Assembly: GCA_022828595.1 (NCBI GenBank) | Contig: JAKGHH010000002.1 | Coordinates: 74,868,383-74,932,382, forward strand | Direction: 5' to 3' | Length of the DNA stretch: 64,000 nt | Source of the DNA: Nelumbo lutea | Lineage: Eukaryota; Streptophyta; Magnoliopsida; Proteales; Nelumbonaceae | Part shown: in pieces, positions 49,101 to 55,808 of the stretch | How positions within the stretch are numbered: position 1 is the stretch's first letter | Layout of the letters: every line of letters begins with the position of its first letter | The notes under the pieces: generated by a model | The model's database searches: none | Seen by the model: only the letters and a program-made list of their open reading frames with translations | Told to the model about the DNA's origin: nothing | Position numbers and translations under genes: made by a program

Positions 49101-52100
49101 CCCATCATTTGAACTTGCAGAATTTTTCAAGAGTTTTGCAGATCTAACTGCTCTGCAGAATCGAAGGGAATTACTCTCAAAACTGTCCCCAGCTTCAATT
49201 TCCACCACCCGGTATGATAACGGCAAAGATGAATCATTACTGAGCCAATATGGAACAAAAAACCTGATCGTTTTTGGTGCATCATTGGTTCCTCCCATGT
49301 CACGTTCAATGCTCACACATAGTCTCCTGCACAATGATGATCATGGAGAGTAAATCAAATAGTATTAGTATCACTTTAGAATTCCATAAACAAAAGATAT
49401 CCATTATCATGCTTAATTCTATAAACAGAGTCAGTCATAAAATGGCTGGTATTTTATATATAACATGATATTGAGAAGTGAAACATAATTATTCATAATG
49501 AATGATCACCCTTTTCTGTGGTAGAAACATTGTTGTACTATACTACAATAAAAACACATGCATGCTAATGCTGAGACCAAGGTTTTAGTAGGCTAAGGGC
49601 AGAGGTGATGCAGGTAGGTGACTAGGTGTCATAGGGGCAAGAAATGTACATATATATATATGTACATGACATGGGTTTGAATAAAAACATAATAAAATTT
49701 TATATGGCTTGTTCGATATGACATGGGTTTGAATCCCACCAAAGTAATTTTTGGGTAAATTACAAAGACCCCCCTGTAGAATGGGGTTAGTGACAATTAC
49801 CCCCTGAACTTTCATTGGTTACAAAGACCCATTGAACTTTCACTTAGTGATAAATACCCACCTGAACTTTCCTTATTTTCTTTTCCTTGCCCTTTTCTCT
49901 TAAACCCTAATTCACCCAAAAATACCTCCATTTTCTCCAAATGAAACCAGCTAAAATAACAAGAATCATTGCATTGGCATGAATGTCTCTCTTCATCTTA
50001 AAATATGAAAATTATCCTCTCCTTTCTCCAATAAACCAAGAGAAACAAAACAGAGCCTTAAATTTTATATCTATCAGAAAAAAACCTCTACCATTTCATT
50101 TGAATATTGAATCCAGCCAGAAATATGCAAGGATCTATTAGAGAAACTGAGAGGAATTCAATATTATACTTAGAAAACCAAGCGAATCATAAATTGTTCA
50201 AATAAATGAGAGAAGGGTAGTTTGGGGATTTAAAAATTTTAAAGAGTTGAATGAGAATCTTTTTTGAAGTTAACTGAGAGAACTCTAATAGAGAGGGGTA
50301 TTTATTGCAAAGTGAAAGTTCAGGAGGGCCTTTGTCACAAATAAAAGTTCAGGGGTTAATTGTCACTGGTCCCATAGTACAGGGGGTCCTTATAATTTAC
50401 CCTTATTATTTTTCCATAAAATCTTAACACTACAAGTGTCAGAACCATTCGAATGAGACAAGAGTAAGGTTGATGGGCGTGTTCTGCCCCTCCCAAGAAC
50501 AACACTCCCATGCTTATGATGCACGATCTCTGCAACTAGAACAATACCAATATAACTACTAACTGTTCAGTTCAGAGATATAAGCCAATGGTGTTTTAAG
50601 AGCAAGCCATTCCTGTTTTGTTTCTTGCACCCACATACAGTAGTGAGGAATGACTACCTGTATGATGCATGTGCCTTGGAAAAAATAGAATATCAACTAT
50701 ATGATAGACGGGCAAGTGAGTAAGAACAAAGCATGGGCAAGACAGAACATGACAAATAGAACAAGCCATTTTTATACACATTTGTATGCACTTATATGTT
50801 ATTCTTGTATGTTGGTTCGGCTGATATTTTGTTATCCTCTTGTCTGGGTTGGGTATTAAGTCTTTAGTTAATGGGCCTATTTTTATTTAGCGTCTTATTT
50901 GACTGGGTGTCCCATCACTAATCAGGGGCATCCTGGTCCTTTCATGTAACTTTATGTACTGTTATTATATAAATGCCCATTCAAACATTTCTTCCTTTCT
51001 CCTCTTTTCTTCCTCTTCTTCTTCTCTGCTCACTTGACAGGTTCAGTTCAGCAAACATGGTATTAGAGCACTAAAACTCGCCTGGTTACAGCAGCTGCCT
51101 CGCACCTCTCTCTCTCTCTCTCACCTTTCTCTCTATCTTGGTACTGCAAAGAAACCCTAGGTCTGGTCGTAGAACCCAGCAGAACCTATATCTAGGGTTT
51201 CCCTTGGTTGTAGGGCCCAAGGGGAGTTAGTCCCAGTAGCTGATGCCCTAAGAGACACACACAGCAAGTTGTAGCCATTCAGCTAAGTGAGATCTGTGTA
51301 GAACAGATCTGGAAGAGAGGACTGATCTCAGTAGTCCTAGAAGAGTTCGTGGGTGAGGGTTCAGCCTGCGATAGCAGTGGTTAGCGCGTAGTAGAAGCCA
51401 CAACAGCAAGGTCCAGGCTGCGGCAACAGTAGCTAAACACAGAAGAAGGGTTTCAGTTCGTTGCTTCAACAGTTTGGTGGCAGCTTGCAACAGCAGTAGT
51501 TAGAGCAGTACAGCAGAGTGGAGCTTGGTATTTCAGTCCTGATACGGACCCTCCAGTCTGAGTTTACAGTGCTGCAAGCTCCGTAAGTCTGAAGTGGTTT
51601 CATATAACTTGTGTGACAGTTTTTGGTACTCTTGCAAGTCGGAGAAGATGTCTTCCATATCCGGGGAAGTGTCTTCTAGAGATGTTAGGGCTAGTGGGAG
51701 GTCTCCTAATCTGGAGAACCCAAATCTGCACAGCCTACAGATAACAAATGTGTTGCTAACTTTAGGGAATGGTCTGTTTCAGCCATGCTCTTTATCACAT
51801 CCCAGGATCTTACCGGCTACTTGGACGGGCAGAAGAAAGAACCCGAAATAGGGAGTGCTGAATATGCTATTTGGAGAAGAGAGAATGCTACAGTCATGTC
51901 CTAGCTACTTGCTTCAATGACTCCAAGGGTAGCTAGGACCGTTCAACACTTCTCCACAACTGCCAAGAAATGGGAAAAGGTGTCTAAGACCTATGGGCAG
52001 AAAAAAATATAATGCTCGAATCTATAGACTGAATCAAGACATTGCTGCCCTGAGGCAAAGAGATATGAGTGTTGCAACAAACTTTACTACATTAGAAGGA

Positions 52101-55100
52101 CTATGGGAAGAGCTAGATCACCACCTCATCATTGACTGGGAGAATGCCAGAGACAAGGAGAAACATGACAAACAAGTTGAAGAGGATAGAGCATTCAAAT
52201 TTTTGGCTGGCCTAGATCCAATATATGAGAACATAAGGTCCCAAATTCTGGGAAGAGATGAGATGCCCGACTTACATCATGTCTACTACCTTGTGAGAAA
52301 TGAAGAGGTGAGAAGAAAAGAGATGCAAAAGTAAGGGTTCATCCCCTATATGTTTTGAATTTTATTTTCCTTCTTCATTTTCTTCTCATGAACATGTTGA
52401 TGATAGAAGATGTACATCTGGTTATTGTGCCTTAGTTGGAGGCAATGTTGTTTCATGGAGGGGTTTCTTGTAGTGTTTTTGGCACAACAGGTTTCCTATA
52501 ATTCTCCTACATTAAGGACCTCTCTATAATATTTACTTTTATTAATATAAAAGGGAACAGTGGGAGTTGCCACTGACCCTATGAGGCCATTCTTCCAATT
52601 CATTCTCTCTTCTTTTCTCTTCTTTCCCCTGGGTTATACAGATTACACTCCCCAAGCACCTAAAATACAGAAAAGAAAACTACAGTATTCTTCCAATTCT
52701 TACGTTCTCCCTTCTTTTCTCTCCTCTGTCCAAGGTTATCTTTGACAATTACACTTCCCATGCACCTAAAATACAGAAGAAAGCTAATCTGGTAGGGCAT
52801 ACCCATACTATTCCTTCTTACCCATACCTCGACAAAGAGTCAACTAGATCATTTACCAATCTCCAAACCTAGTAGAGTTAGGTGTTCTCTGTAGCCACTA
52901 ATGATTTAGCCTCTCTAATATAACAACAATACACAGATGGAATCTAACCTCCATACCCTCATCCAGCCAACCACCGCTCCTACCTCCTGTGTGCTATGCG
53001 TTTAATAATACATGAACTAGTTTTTCAACTAGCCAACACATTCACTACACTAAAAAACCTATTTTCCATATCCTAAATATTAATCGTTAATTATAATTCA
53101 TGCTTGCTAAACAATCAATGGACAGAAAATAGTACAATAGATAGGTACAAGAAGTATAAAGATAACGAGTCAGGCCACAATAGAACAGAAACATAGAGGA
53201 AGATTATTTTTGAAACTTCTGAAAGCCGTTACAATTTCTATCGGTGGACATGTGTTGGAAGAGAGATCAATAAATATAAGCAATGGGATTTCAATATTAC
53301 AATGAATCAAATAAATCACGATATACAGAGAATAATTTAACGTCTTAGTTTCCTCTTATATTTAAATTCAACATCATGAGGAAGATAGCATGCTTTCAGA
53401 ACAAGAAAGAGAAATTAGTTAAAAAATGAACCTTTTACTTTGTGGGTGAGTCATCCAAAAAGATGTAATATGATCATAAGATGAAAGATCCAGAAGCAGA
53501 ATGAGATCCTGCAGTAAAACAAAGATATAAGATACATGAAGTAGGAACCATGTTCAGAACATGCAATAAGAGCAACCACTTGTGCACTTAAGATAAAAGT
53601 TTTAATTACCTTTTCCAAAACCCAACCCTCTTGGACAAATAATTTAAGATAAATAGGTTTCCGTATATCTACTGAATAAATATGTACACTCTTGCGGGGT
53701 GAAATAATTCCATGTTGCCGCAAAACACTATTCCCTTCTTTTGTTCTCTCCCAGATGGTAAATTCTGCAGGACTAGGAAGTCTATTCTCCAACTTCAGAG
53801 GGGAATTGATCGATATTTTCCAATCATAAACAGGTGTATTTAGTTCGGTTTGCAGAACTGAGGCATCTGTTCCAACACTAAGCCAAAAATAGTTTTTACT
53901 ACATTCACTGGGGCAACAATATAAGAGAACATCTTTTTTCTCAATCTGGTTCAACTTAAAAGTAAAAACTGGCAATGTATTTCCTGGCTGCACTTGTCTA
54001 GAGAGTGAACTATAATCAATTAGGGGTTGATCATTTCCATGACCATTGCCAGAACCAAAAGTAGCTGCAAAACCCCAGGAGTATGGGGATTGAGTATATT
54101 CAACAAAAGGGCGAACTTGCAAGCAAAGGTCAGAATCCCTTGCTGTACTACTCCAAGGTAATGCAACTGATGATCCTGGACTAACAACATAAGCAAAGTT
54201 ATTCATGCTATTAGTGCTTTCCTCACTTTGTTGTTGCCTTGTACGGATCCGACGCCTACAGCGCACAAAATCTAGAGGTGATTTTGTGCATGATTTGGAA
54301 GAAGTTGGAGGCCACTTTAAGCTCTGATAGTCAGGTGCATATGTCCAACCTTCAATATCTACACACTGAGACCTATCAATAGTCCAGGAAGATGTCCATT
54401 GCCATCCAGGAGGGATGCGAGGCTCAAAAAAGTCCTTCAAAAAATGATTTCGAAAATCAATTTGTAATATGTCACAATATGTTCAAATATGATATTTAAA
54501 CCATGAGTCAATATGGATATAAATCTATAAATAGTCTCACCTTAGATGAGTATGAGAAGTCCCTGGTGCTCCAGGGTCCTGGATCATTACCACAAAGCCA
54601 CTTGCTACTCCAACCGGAAATTGGTTGATACCGTTGATTCTCAAAGACTTCTTCTACAACGTTGCTACAGCAGTTTGATTTTGAAGATGAGAGAATATGG
54701 CTATGAAGTGTAGACTCAGGGCATAGAGACAGATCTAATTTAATATCTGAATCATTTATGACTCTTGAAAGGCCACGGAAAATTGCATGTTTCTTGCCAT
54801 TCTTCATGACAACTTCCAAGGAAAAGATGTTTTCTTTCAATGTTTTAGGAACAACAGAGAGTGGAAGCAATGATCGAATGCTTGCCCATGGACCCTTTGG
54901 TCCAAGGCCCACCCAGAAACCTGCATCTCTATCTTTTTCAGTTGCACTTTCTGCCTCCCTTTGAAAATTTGTAAGTGATTTTCTTTCAAAATAAGTTGTA
55001 GAAATTACCAAAAATCCACAACCATGCATTGCTTCATCGGTGTTTATTTGACCCTAAAATACAAAACCAATTAACAAAATAGAGAATAGATGAACAGGTG

Positions 55101-55316
55101 TGTGCTGGAACCAAGATATTCACATTTTTAGCATGCAAACATATGCTAAAGAAGAATTCAAGCACAGCAGAAGGAATTAACTCACTTTTTTCCTTAAAGG
55201 ATATGAAACAAGCTTTGGAACATCAGATGATTGATGCAGCATTCTTACTGAGGATACCTTGTTCAGTGTACTTGCACCATGTCCAACGGGAATAGAAGAT
55301 GCACCAACTACTTCGC
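17289..55316 (-). CDS. SHBY: VPS13 family protein (SHRUBBY-like), C-terminal 1,478 codons, 16 exons
   Basis: Bridge-type lipid-transfer protein of membrane contact sites; the Arabidopsis SHRUBBY homologue binds SHORT-ROOT and affects root growth. Exons on the minus strand, 5' to 3': 55316-55186, 55053-54541, 54434-53610, 53508-53432, 49326-48876, 48765-48679, 33894-33739, 31111-30930, 29900-29364, 29248-29071, 28962-28820, 28712-28586, 19999-19778, 19397-19041, 17821-17663, 17582-17289. Every intron is GT-AG and phases match (4,439 nt, no internal stop). Residues about 1-560 contain the VAB/SHR-binding region ([26 protein letters not shown]). Residues 747-1135 are the VPS13 C-terminal domain ([32 protein letters not shown]). 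About 1150-1300 are ATG2_C-like amphipathic Gly/Ala helices ([14 protein letters not shown]). From about 1330 is a PH-like end ([19 protein letters not shown]). The N-terminal chorein part lies past 64000. Introns are swollen by retrotransposons. The assignment is strong; the very C-terminus is uncertain. Confidence 0.9.
17663..17821 (-). CDS. SHBY: VPS13 exon (PH-like start)
   Basis: 159 nt, phase 0 to 0; acceptor ATGAAG|GT, donor TTGCAA|GTAGGT. Encodes [38 protein letters not shown] and RRRFILLQ. Confidence 0.88.
17822..19040 (-). other. VPS13 intron without insertions
   Basis: 1,219-bp intron with no LTR, TIR or coding motif that I could recognise; it gives a baseline for intron size in this gene. 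Confidence 0.6.
19041..19397 (-). CDS. SHBY: VPS13 exon (ATG2_C-like helices)
   Basis: 357 nt, phase 0 to 0; acceptor TTTCCAG|GA, donor GGACAG|GTATTA. Encodes [33 protein letters not shown] and [17 protein letters not shown], the Gly/Ala-rich amphipathic helices that in VPS13/ATG2 proteins associate with membranes. Confidence 0.9.
19778..19999 (-). CDS. SHBY: VPS13 exon
   Basis: 222 nt, phase 0 to 0; acceptor TTCATCAG|AT, donor ATACAG|GTTCTA. Encodes [37 protein letters not shown] and [19 protein letters not shown]. The AG five bases further on would break the frame. Confidence 0.88.
20351..20905 (+). repeat. gypsy 5' LTR
   Basis: Starts at about TGTGGGATTTGG, contains TATAAATATG at about 20638-20648, ends TTACATCA. 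The primer-binding site TTGTATCAGAGCC follows at about 20909. Confidence 0.65.
20909..21520 (+). pseudogene. gypsy gag remnant
   Basis: Coiled-coil start ([19 protein letters not shown]) then retrotransposon Gag motifs [47 protein letters not shown] and [13 protein letters not shown] at 21284-21286 splits it. At about 21513 it jumps straight into integrase sequence. Confidence 0.8.
21513..22228 (+). pseudogene. gypsy integrase C-terminal fragment
   Basis: [25 protein letters not shown] and [15 protein letters not shown], from the Ty3/gypsy integrase core, then [20 protein letters not shown] from its C-terminal SH3-like part. A TGA at about 21934 and a frame change at about 21960 break it. 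Confidence 0.85.
22229..22489 (-). repeat. copia 3' LTR
   Basis: 261 bp, ends CTTTAACA; partner of 27486-27746. Its first base differs from the partner (G against T). Confidence 0.85.
22532..26009 (-). pseudogene. copia zinc knuckle-protease-integrase-RT-RNase H, broken
   Basis: Order: knuckle [14 protein letters not shown], protease [13 protein letters not shown], pre-integrase LQWHCRLGH, integrase core ([13 protein letters not shown]), RT ([32 protein letters not shown]) and RNase H ([19 protein letters not shown]). Breaks: frameshift at about 25013-25020, stops at 24821-24823, 24227-24229, about 23126 and about 22830. A deletion of about ten residues removes the usual SSAEAEYRA stretch of RNase H. 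Confidence 0.88.
25927..26703 (-). CDS. copia Gag (UBN2) polyprotein start
   Basis: Starts [11 protein letters not shown]; includes [40 protein letters not shown] and [20 protein letters not shown], the UBN2-type Gag core that forms the particle. Ends in a Gly/Arg-rich tail at a TGA. The zinc knuckle [14 protein letters not shown] lies just downstream in another frame, so a frameshift at about 25940 separates Gag from the rest. Confidence 0.85.
   Translation of the reverse strand: MAAMGDGYNDQKPSVVVPSDYLGVQMTSIKLNGENYVPWAKSVEVFLKAKRKVKPVKEDKPPVDSPGFDDWEQEDAQIMTWLWNSIEPKISANFMFLGTAKDIWEHAKKLYSGQDNTTRVYQLYQEYFDLQQGNKTLEEYYACMKNIRNELNVYHPLTPDVKVQQQQREQLDVTRFLVGLKSEYEPVRAQILGSSTLPTLEEVFARLRRFSLGQTENPTQSNRSALVTARGSGHGTRGGGHASRGGRGSSMFGRGGGR
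27486..27746 (-). repeat. copia 5' LTR
   Basis: 261 bp, TGTTTTGACTGCTGC to CTTTAACA, abutting the primer-binding site at 27473-27485. Confidence 0.88.
27747..28012 (+). pseudogene. gypsy chromodomain fragment
   Basis: Continuation of the gypsy integrase after the copia insertion: [20 protein letters not shown] then [20 protein letters not shown], a chromodomain that in chromoviruses guides integration to marked chromatin. It identifies the host element as a chromovirus. Confidence 0.85.
28013..28477 (+). repeat. gypsy 3' LTR, TATA segment deleted
   Basis: Matches 20351-20905 but lacks about 100 bp between GTTTATTCCTAACT and ATGGTGAGTG. This is exactly the stretch that holds the TATA box in the 5' LTR. 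Ends CTACATCA. Confidence 0.75.
28586..28712 (-). CDS. SHBY: VPS13 exon
   Basis: 127 nt; acceptor ACAAGCAG|GA, donor ATGCCT|GTATGT. Encodes [20 protein letters not shown] and [16 protein letters not shown]. Followed by an 8.6-kb intron holding the gypsy/copia nest. Confidence 0.88.
28820..28962 (-). CDS. SHBY: VPS13 exon
   Basis: 143 nt; acceptor CTAGCAG|GT, donor ATAGG|GTATAC (phase 2 out). Encodes [30 protein letters not shown] and [10 protein letters not shown]. Too short to show as a long open frame. Confidence 0.85.
29071..29248 (-). CDS. SHBY: VPS13 exon
   Basis: 178 nt; acceptor ATGACAG|GA, donor CTCCAT|GTATGG. Encodes [20 protein letters not shown] and [13 protein letters not shown]. 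Confidence 0.85.
29364..29900 (-). CDS. SHBY: VPS13 exon
   Basis: 537 nt; acceptor CTTAACAG|GA, donor AGTAG|GTATGA. Encodes [39 protein letters not shown] and [19 protein letters not shown]. The longest uninterrupted block of the C-terminal domain. Confidence 0.9.
30110..30700 (+). other. unassigned promoter-like block inside VPS13 intron
   Basis: Contains CTATAAATAGGGG at about 30421-30433 followed by a leader-like CT-rich sequence. It resembles an LTR or viral-type promoter remnant, but no LTR ends, primer-binding site or coding region accompany it. Confidence 0.3.
30930..31111 (-). CDS. SHBY: VPS13 exon
   Basis: 182 nt; acceptor GATTTCAG|TT, donor TTACAG|GTTAAT (phase 2 out). Encodes [18 protein letters not shown] and the start of the VPS13 C-terminal domain, ending FRPSFSSPY plus a split Arg. 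Confidence 0.88.
31157..31275. repeat. GATACG-word dispersed repeat, copy 2
   Basis: GGGATACG, AGATACGGATG and ATGGATACG words, more decayed than the other copies. Confidence 0.35.
32310..32550. repeat. GATACG-word dispersed repeat, copy 3 (inside hAT MITE)
   Basis: GTATCGACAGATATGTATCGG to ATACGCCCGATACAGGGC, bounded by GTTTAATCAA (about 32305) and TTGATTAAAC (about 32547), which are perfect inverted repeats. Confidence 0.55.
32631..32698. repeat. (CTT)n microsatellite
   Basis: About twenty consecutive CTT units. The length is likely polymorphic. Confidence 0.9.
33130..33325. repeat. GATACG-word dispersed repeat, copy 4
   Basis: CGTATCAGGTACGTATCAATCG and GTGTATCGGGTC words, ending AAAGTTTGAACCTTGGCC, like copy 1. 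Confidence 0.5.
33739..33894 (-). CDS. SHBY: VPS13 exon
   Basis: 156 nt, phase 0 to 0; acceptor TTTGCAG|GT, donor TTAACG|GTTAGT. Encodes [31 protein letters not shown] and KDEMLT. Confidence 0.85.
34032..34165 (+). repeat. outer copia 5' LTR, internally deleted
   Basis: TGATATTGTAAGG to ACTAACA. Shorter than expected because the segment present at 48219-48280 in the partner LTR is missing here. Confidence 0.6.
34496..34752 (+). repeat. inner copia 5' LTR
   Basis: TGTTGGATCGAG to AGTGAACA; partner 44797-45060. Confidence 0.85.
35321..36405 (+). pseudogene. inner copia gag-protease remnant
   Basis: Starts [10 protein letters not shown] and [16 protein letters not shown], then two internal deletions remove most of the Gag core; [17 protein letters not shown] follows at 35593-35820. 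The protease site is decayed ([18 protein letters not shown]). Ends at [12 protein letters not shown] near 36390, where a foreign LTR begins. Confidence 0.8.
36411..37219 (+). mobile_element. fragment of another copia: 5' LTR and leader
   Basis: LTR-like 36411-36743 (TGGGCCGAATGGG to GTTTACA) followed by a primer-binding-like GATATCAAAGCAGG at about 36748 and a leader to 37219. It interrupts the inner copia after GAGAC. No coding part follows, because the next element begins at 37220. Confidence 0.55.
37220..39929 (-). mobile_element. minus-strand copia, 5' half missing
   Basis: 3' LTR 37220-37419 (200 bp, TGTTGAGC to GTCAACA), polypurine tract TTGAGGGGGAG (minus) at about 37420-37430, then RNase H, RT and integrase up to 39928. 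The element stops at the integrase core exactly where the LTR at 39930 begins, so Gag, protease and the 5' LTR have been lost. Confidence 0.8.
37427..39928 (-). pseudogene. copia integrase-RT-RNase H, nearly intact
   Basis: Integrase frame 39389-39928 ([27 protein letters not shown]), then RT in the 694-codon frame 37450-39534: [50 protein letters not shown] and [11 protein letters not shown]. RNase H follows: [32 protein letters not shown]. About the first 95 residues of the long frame are out-of-frame integrase. A one-base deletion at about 37640 shifts the last 60 codons (frame 37427-37624, [15 protein letters not shown]). The best-preserved RT in the window. Confidence 0.88.
39930..40185 (+). 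repeat. copia 5' LTR
   Basis: 256 bp with a long CTT/CCT pyrimidine block. Close relative of the LTR at 50810-51057, both beginning TGTTGGTTCGG. Confidence 0.82.
40773..41969 (+). CDS. copia Gag-protease start, 398 codons
   Basis: Long open frame [10 protein letters not shown] with Gag core ([58 protein letters not shown]), zinc knuckle [14 protein letters not shown] and protease active site [20 protein letters not shown]. It ends at a TGA after a short deletion and frameshift at about 41960. Gag itself is open and could be translated. The Gag ATG is preceded by the usual leader. Confidence 0.85.
   Translation: MSSISGEVSSNMENPNFHSLQITSVLLDEYNFREWSVSAMLFITSWDLTGYLDGQKKEHEIGSSEYAVWRRENATIMSWLLASMTPRVARTIQHFSTAAKIWEKVSKTYGQKKNNARIYRLNQDIAALKQGDMSDATYFATLEGLWEELDHHLIIDWENVRDKEKHDKQVEEGRAFKFLAGLDPVYENIRSQILGREERLDLHHVYYLVRNEEVRRKEMQVDAQTKPVEQSIEQSALNSTSQRGNMFSDKRHLRCTHCGGEKHVKENCWVLYPHLKPEALKKEKKHQKGHSASGNLAESHSDGGSKHSSTVASSSSGQTTSSQGHGPMDFTADEEEVLIRALACLRTNSLASTSLARLGIVSTFSETSSIDPASWIIDSGATDHMTHMSSLFSSYGGC
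42001..44700 (+). pseudogene. copia integrase-RT-RNase H, broken
   Basis: Pre-integrase [11 protein letters not shown], integrase core ([49 protein letters not shown]), RT ([37 protein letters not shown]) and RNase H ([39 protein letters not shown]). Stops near 42308, 42538, 43016, 43460 and 43868. RT has lost its N-terminal fingers (jump at about 43738, GKVLYGLKQ), and about 44275-44430 is frameshifted. Confidence 0.88.
44797..45060 (+). repeat. inner copia 3' LTR
   Basis: TGTTGGATCGAG to AGCAAACA, directly after the polypurine tract GAGGGGGAG. Confidence 0.85.
45061..45242 (+). mobile_element. second half of outer copia leader
   Basis: Non-coding segment that continues 34181-34495 once the inner element is removed; leads to the ATG of the outer gag at 45243. 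Confidence 0.6.
45243..48170 (+). pseudogene. outer copia gag-pol, heavily decayed
   Basis: Gag start [17 protein letters not shown], zinc knuckles [16 protein letters not shown] and CAYCKQQGH, protease [12 protein letters not shown] (the catalytic DSG is now DLR), scraps of integrase, RT ([46 protein letters not shown]) and RNase H ([10 protein letters not shown]). Many stops and a large deletion between integrase and RT at about 46890. Confidence 0.82.
48209..48338 (+). repeat. outer copia 3' LTR
   Basis: TAATATCGTAAATTT to ACTGATA, following the purine-rich GAGGATGAGTCTAGCGAGG. Both terminal dinucleotides are mutated. Confidence 0.55.
48679..48765 (-). CDS. SHBY: VPS13 exon
   Basis: 87 nt, phase 0 to 0; acceptor TTTGTAG|GA, donor ACAAAG|GTTAGA. 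Encodes [18 protein letters not shown] then [11 protein letters not shown]. Followed by a 14.8-kb intron with nested retrotransposons. Confidence 0.85.
48876..49326 (-). CDS. SHBY: VPS13 exon
   Basis: 451 nt; acceptor TTGTGCAG|GA, donor AACAAG|GTGAAA. Encodes [36 protein letters not shown] and [16 protein letters not shown]. Preceded by a 4.1-kb intron that holds a truncated copia and a foldback element. Confidence 0.9.
49645..49666. repeat. 22-bp perfect palindrome
   Basis: TGTACA, ten bases of alternating TA, TGTACA. The motif GACATGGGTTTGAAT recurs just after it and again at about 49720. Confidence 0.7.
49753..50402. mobile_element. foldback / long-TIR non-autonomous element
   Basis: Ends GGGTAAATTACAAAGACCCC and its near reverse complement GGGGGTCCTTATAATTTACC. 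Similarity runs inward for about 120 bp: GTGACAATTACCCCCTGAAC at 49790 pairs with GTTCAGGGGTTAATTGTCAC at 50347. The interior of about 400 bp is non-coding. Same general type as 4556-5115. Lies in a VPS13 intron. Confidence 0.7.
50810..51057 (+). repeat. copia 5' LTR
   Basis: 248 bp; TATATAAATGCC at about 50965 is the likely TATA region. Partner LTR not present. Confidence 0.8.
51648..52334 (+). pseudogene. copia gag remnant
   Basis: [19 protein letters not shown], a small deletion after ITNVLL, a TAG at about 51902, then [19 protein letters not shown] and [19 protein letters not shown] before a stop at 52334. Closely parallels 40773-41420. Confidence 0.85.
52501..53431 (-). other. remaining intron sequence, no feature seen
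   Basis: AT-rich intron DNA. CCATGCACCTAAAATACAGAA-like text appears twice (about 52650 and 52760) as a loose local duplication. Confidence 0.4.
53432..53508 (-). CDS. SHBY: VPS13 exon
   Basis: 77 nt; acceptor ACTGCAG|GA, donor AAAAG|GTTCAT. Encodes [13 protein letters not shown] and FWMTHPQSK, then a split Arg codon completed by the next exon. A closer GT (CACAAA|GT) would break the frame, which is why this donor was preferred. Confidence 0.8.
53610..54434 (-). CDS. SHBY: VPS13 exon (VAB / SHR-BD core)
   Basis: 825 nt, phase 0 to 0; acceptor TTGAAG|GA, donor GAAAAG|GTAATT. Begins [17 protein letters not shown] and contains [43 protein letters not shown] and VQEGWVLEK. This is the most diagnostic exon of the family. 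Confidence 0.92.
54541..55053 (-). CDS. SHBY: VPS13 exon
   Basis: 513 nt, phase 0 to 0; acceptor TATTTTAG|GG, donor TCTAAG|GTGAGA. Encodes part of the VAB region ([58 protein letters not shown]). Confidence 0.9.
55186..55316 (-). CDS. SHBY: VPS13 exon (first in window)
   Basis: 131 nt, acceptor ATTATAG|GC, donor AAAAAA|GTGAGT. Encodes [17 protein letters not shown] and [14 protein letters not shown]. Starts with two bases of a split codon, so another coding exon exists upstream; none was found between 55317 and 64000. Confidence 0.75.
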
Positions 55317-55808
55317 CTATAATCACAGCATGTTTTCTATTATTAGATGCCTGCTACAACAAAAGCCACGCATATCTTATGTTGCATGTCCTCAAATGAA
55401 GCTTAATATTAATAGAAATTACCAATACATCAAAAACAAGCATGGAATGTAGTTAAAGCTTATGAGAAGTGTGCTTATTGAATATTGATATTAAATGGAC
55501 TTCATGGTATTGATCTGAATGTTAATGGGGAAGCATGCTTTGCAATCTCTACATTTTGCTAGATAGCAATATGAAATATTCCAGGGAGGATTTTTCATGG
55601 TGCTATTGGAGGATTTTTCATTCTTCTCTAAAGTTTCCTGCTGAAGTTGCCTTGGATTTGTCTCTTTTTCATGCCTCAGCCCTCATTTTACTTTTCTAAA
55701 GAATACTGTGTTCAGCTGAAATAATTTTTTCTGCCTTGTTCATTGCTGATTTGAGTACTTTTCCAACATCAGTACTGCTATTCTGGGTTGTTTTTTTGCT
55801 CGTTTATG

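Larger units (their letters stand above)
50810..52500 (+). mobile_element. 5' part of a copia element with internal deletion
   Basis: 5' LTR 50810-51057 (TGTTGGTTCGGCTG to CAGCAAACA), primer-binding site TGGTATTAGAGCAC (one base changed), leader, gag 51648-52334, then a jump to an RNase H scrap at about 52400-52460 ([17 protein letters not shown]). Protease, integrase, RT and the 3' LTR are missing. Sister of the element at 39930. Confidence 0.8.
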
